Assembly (NCBI GenBank): GCA_944415565.1
Contig: CALYBQ010000013.1
Location: 186,001 to 250,000, forward strand
Origin: an uncultured Rikenellaceae bacterium
GTDB taxonomy: Bacteria > Bacteroidota > Bacteroidia > Bacteroidales > Rikenellaceae
Direction: 5' to 3'
DNA length: 64,000 nucleotides
Shown here: positions 26,701 through 34,304 of the stretch, piece by piece
How positions within the stretch are numbered: position 1 is the first letter of the stretch
Layout of the letters: every line of letters starts with the position of its first letter
The notes under the pieces: generated by a model
Database searches by the model: none
Told to the model about the DNA's origin: nothing
What the model saw: only the letters and a program-made list of their open reading frames with translations
Program-made: the position numbers and the translations under genes

Positions 26701-26792
26701 TGCCGGCTGTCTGGCAACGATGGGTAACCGTAACCGCAGAGAGCCTGCATTATGGAGAATGCAAGGCATAGGAAAAGGGTAGTCTGTTTCAT
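20790..26792 (-). CDS. alpha-2-macroglobulin family protein with TonB-plug domain
   Basis: 2000 residues. A signal peptide starts at MKQTTLFLCLAFSIMQ; an upstream in-frame Met exists but precedes no signal. MG2 region: FNKPAYKPGETVKFKGYV near residue 210. A carboxypeptidase-regulatory-like beta domain (TITGTVSDKVGPLRGITVTI, near 1120) is followed by a TonB-dependent-receptor plug (about 1225-1345) with GKLSGLDI, IRIRGTASPGKYPLIVIDG and NGVISITTRNG. The A2M domain follows (FWKPNLKTDREGKVSFEV, near 1360). The thioester motif CNEQ is at Cys1567, so covalent trapping of proteases is possible. No barrel is present. Likely an envelope protease-trap or attachment protein; the plug role is unknown. 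Confidence 0.9.
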   Translation of the reverse strand: MKQTTLFLCLAFSIMQALCGYGYPSLPDSRQRSAEQLIYKLDFDDLVKIYLDDDVKIDESMLHTFVKSVSIDNIHPEEGLERGNYIAIKVINDYLHHYLITVDDFNYELLPTEDVSVYLFDSNFKPITDSVTCNYKMRFDKKTLTYTVKGLKPDDMLIITHKGVYHFIEYNVNEEDKTFWEKIQASFNRIFKPHNRYSKRNHGFIVFNKPAYKPGETVKFKGYVTDEKGNPSHQKAQVLLKERGSSRKDTLLTMLKPYRPGMYEWEFPITDSLNLQLDWEYYISLRPHKADKLRGIQAAFKFEEYTLDNNTFSVSTDKDSPYQQGELVKLTVNASDANGLAIHDGRLSILVTAKDSHLKGVDHAFIPDTLWYYETELEAKQTQEVLVPDSIYPDNTELRVSAQCILRNADNEQLEDQVSWQYDNYSRLNAPLLHAKQEKGILYAVATIGNDTIPTRAVITNDETQKSDTVTLPFSMPWEKSTGSYTIKTSEDNKHYISQYSFKDFTDTRLYGTEDSVYLIVENYLELPFWYTVSEGNKDIASGYSTARHFKRQYKRHKKGFSATIIGVNSAYKSIDRPLTEICPYTTDTLTMEITTQHIVYPGQQVPIDIKLADIKGKPVKNADVTAYAFKSAFKARNPSIPSFNATRYAKPFNTGKRKWFEPNYYRSRRQKPHKIDIELWRDKFGLDSIAFYNFLYPNPTFVYREPAEQTHIMPYVIAGGRMEPVFIVYIDDIPHYLHNPNHNNSYSIATDLTGLHTIRLRTFDKEVLIENVNIVAGQKNIISVDADAAIHSDQNPTDENGIRIVVKPLPKNLHGNLSDYERQYLSRYMVSIEDWSDSIKVLKRYAPLSATLQETVYALNPESNKQYDSQKDRHIINHFLVGPFPQLHDFTSQTAPTLRIYSDTILKTSFQIKPATHYYLDRLNTVRNIEWERPLVWKQMKKYTMPLDFKQQPLTPKNISDKFRHDLIIPMQQLRSNTHLITSNAVRHTGDNNVELYYVYTTRMHDEALRYITIKDGATTYDYLFSANDDRPLGCLPDGETRIYTVTTDSMIYGGTPVKLNHTNIGTTLVQIDYTKPIDDSLLKAKIFHMFGSVLKYPQPIIPIISKQTAISNKFATITGTVSDKVGPLRGITVTIEAQDGRTITGTLTDEAGDYILYIPKSDEDLSVVFSFVGYDTQRIKYTGQATQNTTLKLNNLILSSAAIVPDAASGRYREAIALAGGGMEMVDITQFQEMAIVSVEEMLIGKLSGLDIIGDGDPGSFSSIRIRGTASPGKYPLIVIDGVPHSDSTLLDRAINTSEDFASIAGLNPDDILSVDVLSGDNLIALWGERAANGVISITTRNGSGQFMDESGTSSIRHNFHDDAFWKPNLKTDREGKVSFEVTYPDDITKWKAYVIAVNKRGVSQAVAHEIKSLKPQAAQLSLPKFAIRGDSINVIGKLSSHLADTASVTRSISIDGNVPSQEQVSFSSLHIDTIAVKPSQGDSLTVKYVMSKPNGYFDGEERSIPVYPAGIMETSGEFTVLNGNGEASFSTDPVLGEATMFAQASAIDMFLDEIDRTIAYKYMCNEQMASKLKALAAKKRICDITGREFKELKTAHDLLKRLNTNMNSDGMWGWWERGKTEIWITRQVVEALTSSFEAGFTKSKPADKTLRGLQNELKNIMDSGILAERRRNDIADIAKMMRDDFGVTTHIPLPAYDTDDITILEYVYGGGDANVHLIDSLLAKSRRTMTGSMYWGDEERQGIMPIARVLRPAGSNVSATLAAYRILRKAGGHEAELEKIRNYFFEIRRGGSWRNTYESSRIIETILPDMLGQEGSFEGTQLTVNGRTVKDFPYKATFPAGDSIAVTKQGTLPVFLTVYQQARNERPKSEANGFEVRSYFTEAGREVETLTSGRTVQLQVEVTVQNEAEYVMIEVPIPAGCDYESKRQGYASSEIHREHFKEKAAIFCSRLTPGKHKFTLSLTPRFTGRYTLNPASAELMYFPTFSGHEAVKTTDIR

Positions 26793-26929
26793 ATGGCAAG
26801 GTTTTTTGGTTAGGTCTATTAAAGATATGTAAAAAACACGAAGTTTCAAAATGATGTATTTTGTAGGCTATTTGTGTTGTCGTGTCCGTTTCGTTGTGTA
26901 TACGACCGATTCGTGCGGCCGCCAAAACA

Positions 26930-26960
26930 AAAAGAGAGACAGATTGTCTGTCTCTCTTTT
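26930..26960 (-). terminator. terminator of small DNA-binding protein gene
   Basis: A 14-bp stem AAAAGAGAGACAGA / TCTGTCTCTCTTTT (26930-26943 with 26947-26960) and TTG loop. On minus it is followed by TTGTTTT. The rest of 26793-27096 shows no gene; it should contain the promoter of the macroglobulin gene. Confidence 0.75.
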
Positions 26961-27096
26961 CGGCTGGAATTGTTTCCGTGCCTGATTGATGTTTATGTCT
27001 GATTGTTTACGGACCTACGCATGCCTACCCGGTTGCATCGCTTATCGTAATATCGCTCGTGCTGATCGGCAGAGTGTGTCCGATTTCGGTATTGAG

Positions 27097-27348
27097 CTAT
27101 TTGGCCTCGTTCAATATCCGCATGGCGGCATCGAGTACCGATGTATCGTCGAGCGTCACGACACCGCCGTCGGGACCGCTCTCGTAATGGACACCTTGCG
27201 GGGTCCCCGATTCGAAATGACGGCCGCCGAAATAATTCCTGACGGAATCGACGTCTATTCCAAGTTCATCTGCGATTCTCTTCGAACTCCCGCTGGGCAA
27301 CCGGTCCTTGATCCGGCGCAGCTCGTTGAATGTTATTACCATGTTCAT
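27097..27348 (-). CDS. small DNA-binding (helix-turn-helix-like) protein
   Basis: 83 residues. The N-terminal half, FNELRRIKDRLPSGSSKRIADELGIDVDSVRNYFGGRHF, has the spacing of a helix-turn-helix (RIADELGI then SVRNYF). The rest is a short Gly-rich strand and the helix TSVLDAAMRILNEAK. Proteins of this size and pattern recur in Bacteroidota as unnamed DNA-binding proteins. It is divergent from dnaK and could act on the 409-base region between them, though no operator was identified. Confidence 0.7.
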   Translation of the reverse strand: MNMVITFNELRRIKDRLPSGSSKRIADELGIDVDSVRNYFGGRHFESGTPQGVHYESGPDGGVVTLDDTSVLDAAMRILNEAK

Positions 27349-27544
27349 AAAGTTTTAGTTTAGTAACTATAGGTTGACTTGTATATTCTCGTTGTGTTCC
27401 AATGCAAAAAGCCGGCCGGAGATTCGCGCTCCCTAAAAAAGACGGCTCCGGTCGTGCATCGTCATTATGTGTTTTTCACCCTCCTTCATCTTACGTATTC
27501 CTGAATCATTGCGTCCCTTGTTGCAAGACACCGAGTCTAAATTA

Positions 27545-27691
27545 TAAAAATTTTTTCTGATTTTCAAAAAAAGCGGCTATTAAAATCCGCGTCATGTCCC
27601 AAACGGCAGAAATGGCAGTTGACCTGTCAGTCGCAACTGCCAAAAAAGCGGATTTGTCAGATTTTCGAACCGCGTCAGGCCCTATTCCGGC
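27545..27691. promoter_or_regulatory. dnaK upstream region with TGTCAG motifs
   Basis: The gap of 409 bases before dnaK is A+T-rich around 27540-27590. It then contains TGTCAG at 27627-27632 and 27656-27661 and GTCAGG at 27674-27679. No CIRCE inverted repeat is seen. Function unknown; these repeats may be heat-shock or activator sites. Confidence 0.3.
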
Positions 27692-27707
27692 TTGGCACAA
27701 TGATTGA
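27692..27707 (+). promoter_or_regulatory. sigma-54-like -24/-12 promoter of dnaK
   Basis: TTGGCAC at 27692-27698 and TTGA at 27704-27707 place GG and GA ten bases apart. This matches the sigma-54 consensus TGGCAC-N5-TTGC except for the last base. It lies 50 bases before the dnaK ATG, a fitting leader length. No TAnnTTTG box is obvious in this gap. Confidence 0.5.
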
Positions 27708-27757
27708 GAGTTTATTGGTCGGAAACTGAAATCAATAAACTTAAAAATACATTAATT

Positions 27758-29677
27758 ATGGCAAAGATCATTGGAATTGACTTAGGAACGACCAACTCGT
27801 GCGTTGCGGTTATGGAGGGTAACGAACCCGTCGTAATTCCCAACAGTGAAGGTCACCGCACCACTCCTTCTATCGTGGCCTTCACCGAAGGCGGCGAACG
27901 TAAAGTGGGCGAGCCTGCAAAACGTCAGGCTATCACTAACCCGAATAATACGGTGGCCTCTATCAAGAGGTTCATGGGCGAGACATACGATCAGGTGAAG
28001 AACGAACTCGGCCGCGTATCGTACAAAGTGGTCAAGGGCGACAACAACACCCCGCGCGTGGACATCGACGGCCGCCTGTACACTCCGCAGGAGATTTCGG
28101 CCATCACGCTTCAGAAGATGAAGAAGACCGCCGAAGACTATCTCGGAACGACTGTGACCGAAGCGGTAATCACCGTACCTGCGTACTTCTCTGACTCGCA
28201 GCGTCAGGCTACCAAAGAGGCTGGCGAGATCGCCGGTCTTAAAGTGGCGCGTATCATCAACGAGCCTACCGCAGCGGCTTTGGCATACGGCCTCGACAAG
28301 GCTAACAAAGATATGAAGATCGCCGTATACGACCTCGGTGGCGGTACGTTCGATATTTCGATCCTCGAACTTGGCGACGGCGTATTCGAAGTGAAATCGA
28401 CCAACGGTGATACCCACCTCGGCGGTGACGACTTCGACCACGTTATCATCGACTGGATGGCCGAAGAGTTCCAGAAACAGCATAATGTCGATCTGCGTAA
28501 GGACCCGATGGCGCTCCAGCGTCTGAAAGAGGCTGCCGAAAAGGCCAAGATCGAACTTTCGAGCTCGACCAGCACCGAGATAAACCTGCCGTATATCATG
28601 CCGGTGGACGGCATACCGCAGCACCTCGTGATGACGCTTACGCGTGCCAAGTTCGAACAGTTGGCCGACAAGCTGATCCGCGCAACGGCAGAGCCGTGTA
28701 GGAAGGCGCTTCAGGATGCTGGCCTCAGTGCCAACCAGATAGACGAGGTTATCCTCGTGGGTGGTTCGACACGTATCCCGGCCATACAGAAGATCGTGGA
28801 GGAGATATTCGGCAAGGCCCCGTCGAAGGGTGTGAATCCGGACGAAGTGGTGGCCGTAGGTGCTGCTATACAGGGCGGTGTGCTCACCGGTGAGGTGAAA
28901 GACGTGCTCCTGCTCGACGTTACCCCGCTTTCGCTGGGTATCGAGACGCTCGGCGGCGTGTTCACAAAACTTATCGACGCGAATACGACCATCCCGACAC
29001 GCAAGAGCGAAACGTTCTCGACTGCGGCCGACAACCAGCCTTCGGTAGAGATACATATTCTTCAGGGCGAACGTCCGATGGCTCGCGACAACAAATCGCT
29101 CGGACGCTTCCACCTCGACGGAATACCTTCGGCTCCGCGTGGAGTGCCTCAGATCGAGGTTACGTTCGACATCGACGCCAACGGTATACTCAACGTATCG
29201 GCCAAAGATAAAGGGACTGGCAAGGAACAGAACATACGTATCGAGGCGTCTTCGGGTCTTTCCGACGCCGACATCCAGAGGATGCGCGACGAGGCCAAGG
29301 CTAACGAAGCCAAGGATAAGGAGGAGCGCGAACGTATCGACAAGGTCAACTCTGCCGACTCGATGATCTTCAGCACCGAGAAACAGTTGAAGGAGTACGG
29401 CGACAAGATCCCGGCCGACAAGAAGTCTGCGATCGAGGCTGCACTCGGCAAGCTGAAAGACGCGCACAAGGCGGCCAATATCGCCGATATAGACAGCGCT
29501 ATCGAGCAGCTCAATCAGGCTTGGAACGCGGCTTCGCAGGATATATATGCTGCACAGCAGGCTCAGGGCGGCGCGCAGAACCCCGGAGCTGGTCCGGACG
29601 CCAATGCAGGAGCAGGCAACAGCGGCTCGGCTAACGGAGACAACGTGACCGACGTCGAATTTGAGGAAGTTAAATAA
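27758..29677 (+). CDS. dnaK: chaperone protein DnaK (Hsp70)
   Basis: 639 residues from [21 protein letters not shown]. The ATPase domain shows the phosphate-1 loop, [31 protein letters not shown] and [11 protein letters not shown]. The linker [16 protein letters not shown] leads to the substrate-binding domain, and the tail is rich in Gly, Ala and Asn, ending in [10 protein letters not shown] like the usual EEVKD end. It folds nascent and stressed proteins with DnaJ and GrpE, whose genes are not adjacent. Codon choice is more biased (GGT, AAC, CGT) than in its neighbours, as expected for high expression. Confidence 0.97.
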   Translation: MAKIIGIDLGTTNSCVAVMEGNEPVVIPNSEGHRTTPSIVAFTEGGERKVGEPAKRQAITNPNNTVASIKRFMGETYDQVKNELGRVSYKVVKGDNNTPRVDIDGRLYTPQEISAITLQKMKKTAEDYLGTTVTEAVITVPAYFSDSQRQATKEAGEIAGLKVARIINEPTAAALAYGLDKANKDMKIAVYDLGGGTFDISILELGDGVFEVKSTNGDTHLGGDDFDHVIIDWMAEEFQKQHNVDLRKDPMALQRLKEAAEKAKIELSSSTSTEINLPYIMPVDGIPQHLVMTLTRAKFEQLADKLIRATAEPCRKALQDAGLSANQIDEVILVGGSTRIPAIQKIVEEIFGKAPSKGVNPDEVVAVGAAIQGGVLTGEVKDVLLLDVTPLSLGIETLGGVFTKLIDANTTIPTRKSETFSTAADNQPSVEIHILQGERPMARDNKSLGRFHLDGIPSAPRGVPQIEVTFDIDANGILNVSAKDKGTGKEQNIRIEASSGLSDADIQRMRDEAKANEAKDKEERERIDKVNSADSMIFSTEKQLKEYGDKIPADKKSAIEAALGKLKDAHKAANIADIDSAIEQLNQAWNAASQDIYAAQQAQGGAQNPGAGPDANAGAGNSGSANGDNVTDVEFEEVK

Positions 29678-29694
29678 TACGTTATAATGGATGC

Positions 29695-29735
29695 AACGTG
29701 GGCGAGGATTGTAAAATCCTCGCCCACGTTTTATT
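29695..29735 (+). terminator. terminator after dnaK
   Basis: A 16-bp perfect stem (29695-29710 with 29715-29730), GTAA loop and TTATT tail, 17 bases after the dnaK stop. Confidence 0.9.
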
Positions 29736-29941
29736 GCGGTGCTGCCTGTCGCTCGTATTACGCTCTGTTTAGGGTTGTCGATTGCCGGATGATGATCGTG
29801 GCGTGCTATGGTTTGTGGCCGTCCGAGACCTGACGGCGCGCTTGTTTGGTGTGTCGCAGGCGACTGGCTCCCGGATTCGTCTTGAGGATGAGTTTTTTCA
29901 GTTCCCTCTCTGGCGGACGTTTGCCGGAATGGATAATATGT
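29736..29941. other. non-coding G+T-rich spacer
   Basis: No gene seen. In 29761-29820, 43 of 60 bases are G or T on plus. The right end leads into the promoter of the glycosyltransferase. Confidence 0.5.
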
Positions 29942-29949
29942 TATCTTTG
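29942..29949 (+). promoter_or_regulatory. -7 box of glycosyltransferase gene
   Basis: TATCTTTG matches TAnnTTTG, 22 bases before the ATG at 29972. Confidence 0.55.
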
Positions 29950-29971
29950 CCGTCAGTAAAAAACTGTTTTG

Positions 29972-30955
29972 ATGATCAGTATTATAATTTGCTCGCGAAA
30001 GGCGGATGTGCTTGCGGATTTTCTGGATAGTGTGGAGCGGACGATAGGTGTTCCGTACGAACCGGTGGTCATAGACAATACGGACAACAAATTCAATATT
30101 TTCACGGCATACAACTACGGTGCGAGCCTCGCGAAGGGCGATATACTGTTGTTCGCTCACGAGGATATAATCATGCGTAGCGAGGGGTGGGGGGCGACTA
30201 TGGAGCAGTGTATGGCGGAGGACCCCGGCATAGGCATGATAGGCGTGGTAGGGACTCAATGTGCCGCGAAGGCGCCGAGAGGATGGAATACGTGGGGCAT
30301 GCAGGGGCGGAACATAAGGCCCATGTGCCGGTTGGTGCAGAATATGGGCGACCCGAAATACTCGTTCGAGGGCGAGGAGTGCTTCCACATGGAGACGGTC
30401 AATCCGGAGAATGTGCGGATCACGCAGGCTATCGGAGTGGACGGGTTGATGTTCGCCATAAGGCGCAGCCTTTTCGACGAGGGCAAGGTGAGGTTCGACG
30501 AGGAGACTTACGAAGGTTTTCATGTCTACGATATGGATATGTCCATGCAGGTGGCCCAGCATATGAAAGTTATGGTACTGCTGGACATAGAACTCAAGCA
30601 CATCTCATGCGGCAACCGCACGAAGGACTACTACACGTCGTACTACCAGTATTATATGAAATGGAAGGATCGCCTGCCTATGGGGATATATCCGCTGACC
30701 GATCCGGCGAGCTTCAACCAGTTCAACGCCCTTCCTTATTTCCGGGGTATGGTCAAGAGCGGTTTCTTTTCCAAGGAGGAGATACGCCACTATTCACGGG
30801 GGTATCTGGCAACAATCGCGGACGAACGCAAGACACGCTATTATTACGCGCTGATCTACTACACGAGGTTCTACCATCGTTTCGGTGTCGGCAGGCTGGT
30901 GACCGGGGCGTACAACCTCGGGCGTTGGCTGCGGGAACGGTTCCGCACGAAGTGA
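29972..30955 (+). CDS. family 2-like glycosyltransferase
   Basis: 327 residues. The N-terminus MISIIICSRKADVLADFLDSVERTIG and EPVVIDNTDNKFNIFTAYNYGASLAKGDILLFAHEDI fit a GT-A fold. The nucleotide/metal segment is HEDI, where classic GT2 enzymes have D-x-D. Then VDGLMFAIRRSLFDEGKVRFDEETYEGFHVYDMDMSMQ resembles the acceptor region with its acidic catalytic residues. The C-terminus is helical and basic. A single-gene unit with its own promoter; no other glycan genes adjoin, so the sugar and acceptor are unknown. Confidence 0.8.
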   Translation: MISIIICSRKADVLADFLDSVERTIGVPYEPVVIDNTDNKFNIFTAYNYGASLAKGDILLFAHEDIIMRSEGWGATMEQCMAEDPGIGMIGVVGTQCAAKAPRGWNTWGMQGRNIRPMCRLVQNMGDPKYSFEGEECFHMETVNPENVRITQAIGVDGLMFAIRRSLFDEGKVRFDEETYEGFHVYDMDMSMQVAQHMKVMVLLDIELKHISCGNRTKDYYTSYYQYYMKWKDRLPMGIYPLTDPASFNQFNALPYFRGMVKSGFFSKEEIRHYSRGYLATIADERKTRYYYALIYYTRFYHRFGVGRLVTGAYNLGRWLRERFRTK

Positions 30956-31032
30956 TTTGCGGCCCCGCCCCGGGCTTTGCTAGCATATGTAATTTTATTG
31001 CAGCTAATTGGGGTTAATTCGCAAAATTTTAA

Positions 31033-31040
31033 TAGTTTTG
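31033..31040 (+). promoter_or_regulatory. -7 box of secDF
   Basis: TAGTTTTG matches TAnnTTTG; ATTG at 31007-31010 is a possible -33 box (22-base spacing). The leader to the ATG at 31106 is about 60 bases. Confidence 0.6.
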
Positions 31041-31105
31041 CACACCATTGGCTATTTGTACGAGATACAAACAATAGAACAAAAACATAATAAACATTAA
31101 CCCAG

Positions 31106-34100
31106 ATGCAGAATAAAGGTGCACTCAAATTGCTGGTGATCCTATTGTTGATCGCCTCTGCATACCAGCTTTCGTTCACTCTCGTTACGCGTAACGTGGA
31201 GAAGAAGGCCGAAACGTATGCCTCCCAGTTCGCTCCAGAAGAGCGTAGTTTCAAGGAACAGTCCTACCTCGACTCCATGAGGAGCGAAGTGGTCTACAAC
31301 CTCGGACTCGTAAAATACACTTACAAGCAGGTGAAGGAGAAAGAGGTGAACCTCGGACTCGACCTCAAGGGCGGTATGAACGTGATGCTCGAAATCGCCG
31401 TGGAAGACGTGGTGAAGGCCCTGTCGAACGACAACCAGTCGCCGGCTTTCAATCAGGCCCTCGCTCAGGCGAAAGAGTCGCAGAAAACGGGCGACGACTT
31501 CATCAACACGTTCGCGAGAGTTTATAACGAGATTTCGGGCGGTGTGCCTTTGGCAACGCTTTTCAATACTCCCGAACTTAGGGACAAGATCAACCCCAAC
31601 TCTTCGAACGAAGAGGTTATAAGGGTACTTCGCGAAGAGACCGACGGAGCTATCGCCAACTCGTTCAACGTGCTCCGCAGCCGTATCGACCGTTTCGGCG
31701 TTACGCAGCCCAACATCCAGCGTATCGAAGGTACGGGACGTATCCTCGTGGAGCTTCCGGGCATCAAGGAGCCGGAACGTGTGCGTAAACTCCTTCAGGG
31801 AACGGCGTCGCTCGAATTCTGGATCACATACGGCAACGCAGAGGTGTATCCTTACCTCGTGCAGGCAAACGACGTGGTACGTCAGGCTACGGCCGCTGCC
31901 GCAACCCAGACTCCGGTCGCAGAGACAGATTCTACTGCAAATGCGGGACAGGCTAACGAAGACGACGCTCTTTTGGCCGAGATTCGCGGGGCTAACGACA
32001 CAATTCAGGCTGCTGCCGGAACCGGTGTGTCGGACCTCTTCTCTAAACTCATACCTTCGGCCGACCAGATGAACGGTGTCTATCCGGGCGCGGTCGTGGG
32101 CCGTGCGAGGACTTACGATACGGTAGCCGTAAACGCTTACCTCAATCTTCCTCAGGTAAAGGCTCTCTTCCCGCGCGAACTCAAGTTCTGCTGGGGGGTT
32201 AAACCCACGGTCGATCCAGTATCGAAAATCGAAATCATTGAACTTTACGCAATCAGGGTGAATACCCGCGACGGTAAAGCGCCGCTCGACGGTAGCGCGG
32301 TAGTGAGCGCAAGTGGAGACTACGGCCACAACAAGACCAGCGCTGAGGTTTCTATGTCGATGAATACGGAAGGCGCACGCAAGTGGGCGAACCTCACCCG
32401 TGAGAACGTAGGTCGCGAAATAGCCATCGTGCTTGACGGATATGTATACTCCGCACCGACCGTAAACGGCGAGATCACCGGCGGTAGGTCGCAGATCACG
32501 GGTAACTTTACCCTCGAAGAGGCGAAAGACCTTGCCAACGTGCTCCGTTCGGGTAAGCTCCCGGCTCCGGCACGTATTGTTCAGGAGACTGTGGTAGGTC
32601 CGTCGCTCGGTCAGGAGTCGATCAATGCCAGCATGATTTCGTTCCTGCTCGCGTTCTTGCTCGTACTCGTCTACATGATACTCTTCTACAACAAGGCCGG
32701 TTGGGTGGCGAGCCTCGCGCTTATAACCAACCTTATATTGCTGTTCGGCGTGCTCGCATCGTTCGGGGCCGTGCTTACGCTGCCCGGTATCGCAGGTATC
32801 GTGCTGACTATGGGTATGGCGGTCGATGCCAACGTCATCATCTACGAACGTATCAAGGAGGAACTCCGTGCGGGTGCAGGTCTCAGTGTGGCTGTACAGA
32901 AAGGTTACAAGCATGCCATGTCGGCCATCATCGACGCCAACGTTACGACTATCATAGTAAGTATCGTGCTCTATGTGTTCGGTACGGGTCCGGTACAGGG
33001 CTTCGCTACAACGCTCTTCATCGGTATCATAACTTCGTTCTTCACCGCTATCTTCGTGACGAGGTTGTTGTTTGCCGGAATGCTCGATAAGGACAAGAAG
33101 ATCTCGTTCTCGAACAAGTATACCGAGAACTTCCTCGCCAATACCAAATTTGACTTCCTCAAGGTGCGTAAGGTGACTTACGGTGTAGTACTCGGCCTGA
33201 TCGTGGTATGCGTAATTTCGTTCTTCGGACGCGGAATGAACTTCGGTGTCGAATTTACCGGTGGCCGTACATATGTTGTACGTTTCGACCGCAGCGTGAC
33301 CGCAGACGAGGTGCGTTCGGGTATCTATGCTGCATTCGAAAATGCTCCCGGCGACGATGCCGAGAAGAGCGCCGAGGTCGTTCAGTTCGGTAATGCGGAC
33401 CAGATGCGTATCGTGACTCAGTATAGGGTGGACGACGAGAGCGAAGAGGCCTCGGATGCCGTTGAGGCTCTGCTCTATCAGGCTCTCAGGCCGCTGTTCG
33501 CTAACGATCTGACTCAGGAAGAGTTCGAAACTACGGCTACGAACCCTTACGGTATCATATCGGCCGACAAGGTCGGCGCAAGCATCGCAAGCGAGACCGT
33601 ACGCAACGCATTCATCGCCGTGTTCTTCGCACTCTTCGCGATAGGCGTATATGTGATAATCCGATTCAAGAAATGGCAGTGGGGTGTCGGCAGCGTGATC
33701 GCACTCGCTTCGGACTCGTTCCTCACGATAGGCTTGTTCTCGTTGCTTTGGGGAATACTGCCGTTCACGATGGAGGTCAATCAGGCGTTCATTGCCGCTA
33801 TTCTGACAATTATCGGTTACTCGATCAACGACAAGGTGGTCATCTTCGACCGTATTCGCGAATACACCACCTTGTTCCCGAAACGCAGGCCGTATGAGAA
33901 CATCAATAACGCTATCAACAGTACGTTGTCGCGTACGATCAATACGTCGGGAACCACGTTCGTTACGCTGTTGGCGATATTCCTCTTCGGCGGCGAAGTG
34001 ATCCGTGGCTTCGTGTTCGCACTGCTCTTCGGTGTGTTCATATGTACACTCTCGTCGATCTTCATCGCTACTCCGATCGCTTACGACCTTCTGAGCAAGA

Positions 34101-34135
34101 AGGATAAGGAACAGGAGCAGCCTAAGAAAAAATAA
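31106..34135 (+). CDS. secDF: SecD-SecF fusion protein-export protein
   Basis: 1009 residues, both halves in one chain, as is usual in Bacteroidota. SecD half: an N-terminal helix, LGLDLKGGMNVMLEIAVEDV, then a large periplasmic domain with VLRSRIDRFGVTQPNIQRI, then a helix bundle with GMAVDANVIIYERIKEELR. SecF half begins near residue 675: FLKVRKVTYGVVLG, MNFGVEFTGGRTYVVRF and GYSINDKVVIFDRIREY. It uses the proton-motive force to pull Sec substrates across the inner membrane. The periplasmic domain of SecD has a Gln/Ala/Thr-rich insertion near residue 260-300. Confidence 0.96.
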   Translation: MQNKGALKLLVILLLIASAYQLSFTLVTRNVEKKAETYASQFAPEERSFKEQSYLDSMRSEVVYNLGLVKYTYKQVKEKEVNLGLDLKGGMNVMLEIAVEDVVKALSNDNQSPAFNQALAQAKESQKTGDDFINTFARVYNEISGGVPLATLFNTPELRDKINPNSSNEEVIRVLREETDGAIANSFNVLRSRIDRFGVTQPNIQRIEGTGRILVELPGIKEPERVRKLLQGTASLEFWITYGNAEVYPYLVQANDVVRQATAAAATQTPVAETDSTANAGQANEDDALLAEIRGANDTIQAAAGTGVSDLFSKLIPSADQMNGVYPGAVVGRARTYDTVAVNAYLNLPQVKALFPRELKFCWGVKPTVDPVSKIEIIELYAIRVNTRDGKAPLDGSAVVSASGDYGHNKTSAEVSMSMNTEGARKWANLTRENVGREIAIVLDGYVYSAPTVNGEITGGRSQITGNFTLEEAKDLANVLRSGKLPAPARIVQETVVGPSLGQESINASMISFLLAFLLVLVYMILFYNKAGWVASLALITNLILLFGVLASFGAVLTLPGIAGIVLTMGMAVDANVIIYERIKEELRAGAGLSVAVQKGYKHAMSAIIDANVTTIIVSIVLYVFGTGPVQGFATTLFIGIITSFFTAIFVTRLLFAGMLDKDKKISFSNKYTENFLANTKFDFLKVRKVTYGVVLGLIVVCVISFFGRGMNFGVEFTGGRTYVVRFDRSVTADEVRSGIYAAFENAPGDDAEKSAEVVQFGNADQMRIVTQYRVDDESEEASDAVEALLYQALRPLFANDLTQEEFETTATNPYGIISADKVGASIASETVRNAFIAVFFALFAIGVYVIIRFKKWQWGVGSVIALASDSFLTIGLFSLLWGILPFTMEVNQAFIAAILTIIGYSINDKVVIFDRIREYTTLFPKRRPYENINNAINSTLSRTINTSGTTFVTLLAIFLFGGEVIRGFVFALLFGVFICTLSSIFIATPIAYDLLSKKDKEQEQPKKK

Positions 34136-34155
34136 CAGGCCGTAATCGGTCGGAA

Positions 34156-34190
34156 AACAAGGCGGGCGTAATGTCCGCCTCGTTTCGTTT
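34156..34190 (+). terminator. terminator after secDF
   Basis: A 12-bp stem with one mismatch and one G-T pair (34156-34167 with 34173-34184), then TTTCGTTT, 21 bases after the stop. Confidence 0.75.
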
Positions 34191-34274
34191 CACACGGCGC
34201 AGGGTTTTCCGCAATAGTTTTTGTGAGGGGCTAAAAAGTTGGCCTGCGGAATATTGCATGTGCGTAGAATTATT

Positions 34275-34282
34275 TATCTTTG
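34275..34282 (+). promoter_or_regulatory. -7 box of lysS
   Basis: TATCTTTG matches TAnnTTTG; ATTG at 34253-34256 lies 18 bases upstream as a -33 candidate. The ATG at 34305 is 22 bases on. Confidence 0.6.
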
Positions 34283-34304
34283 CATTCTTGAAAACACAAT
34301 CATT

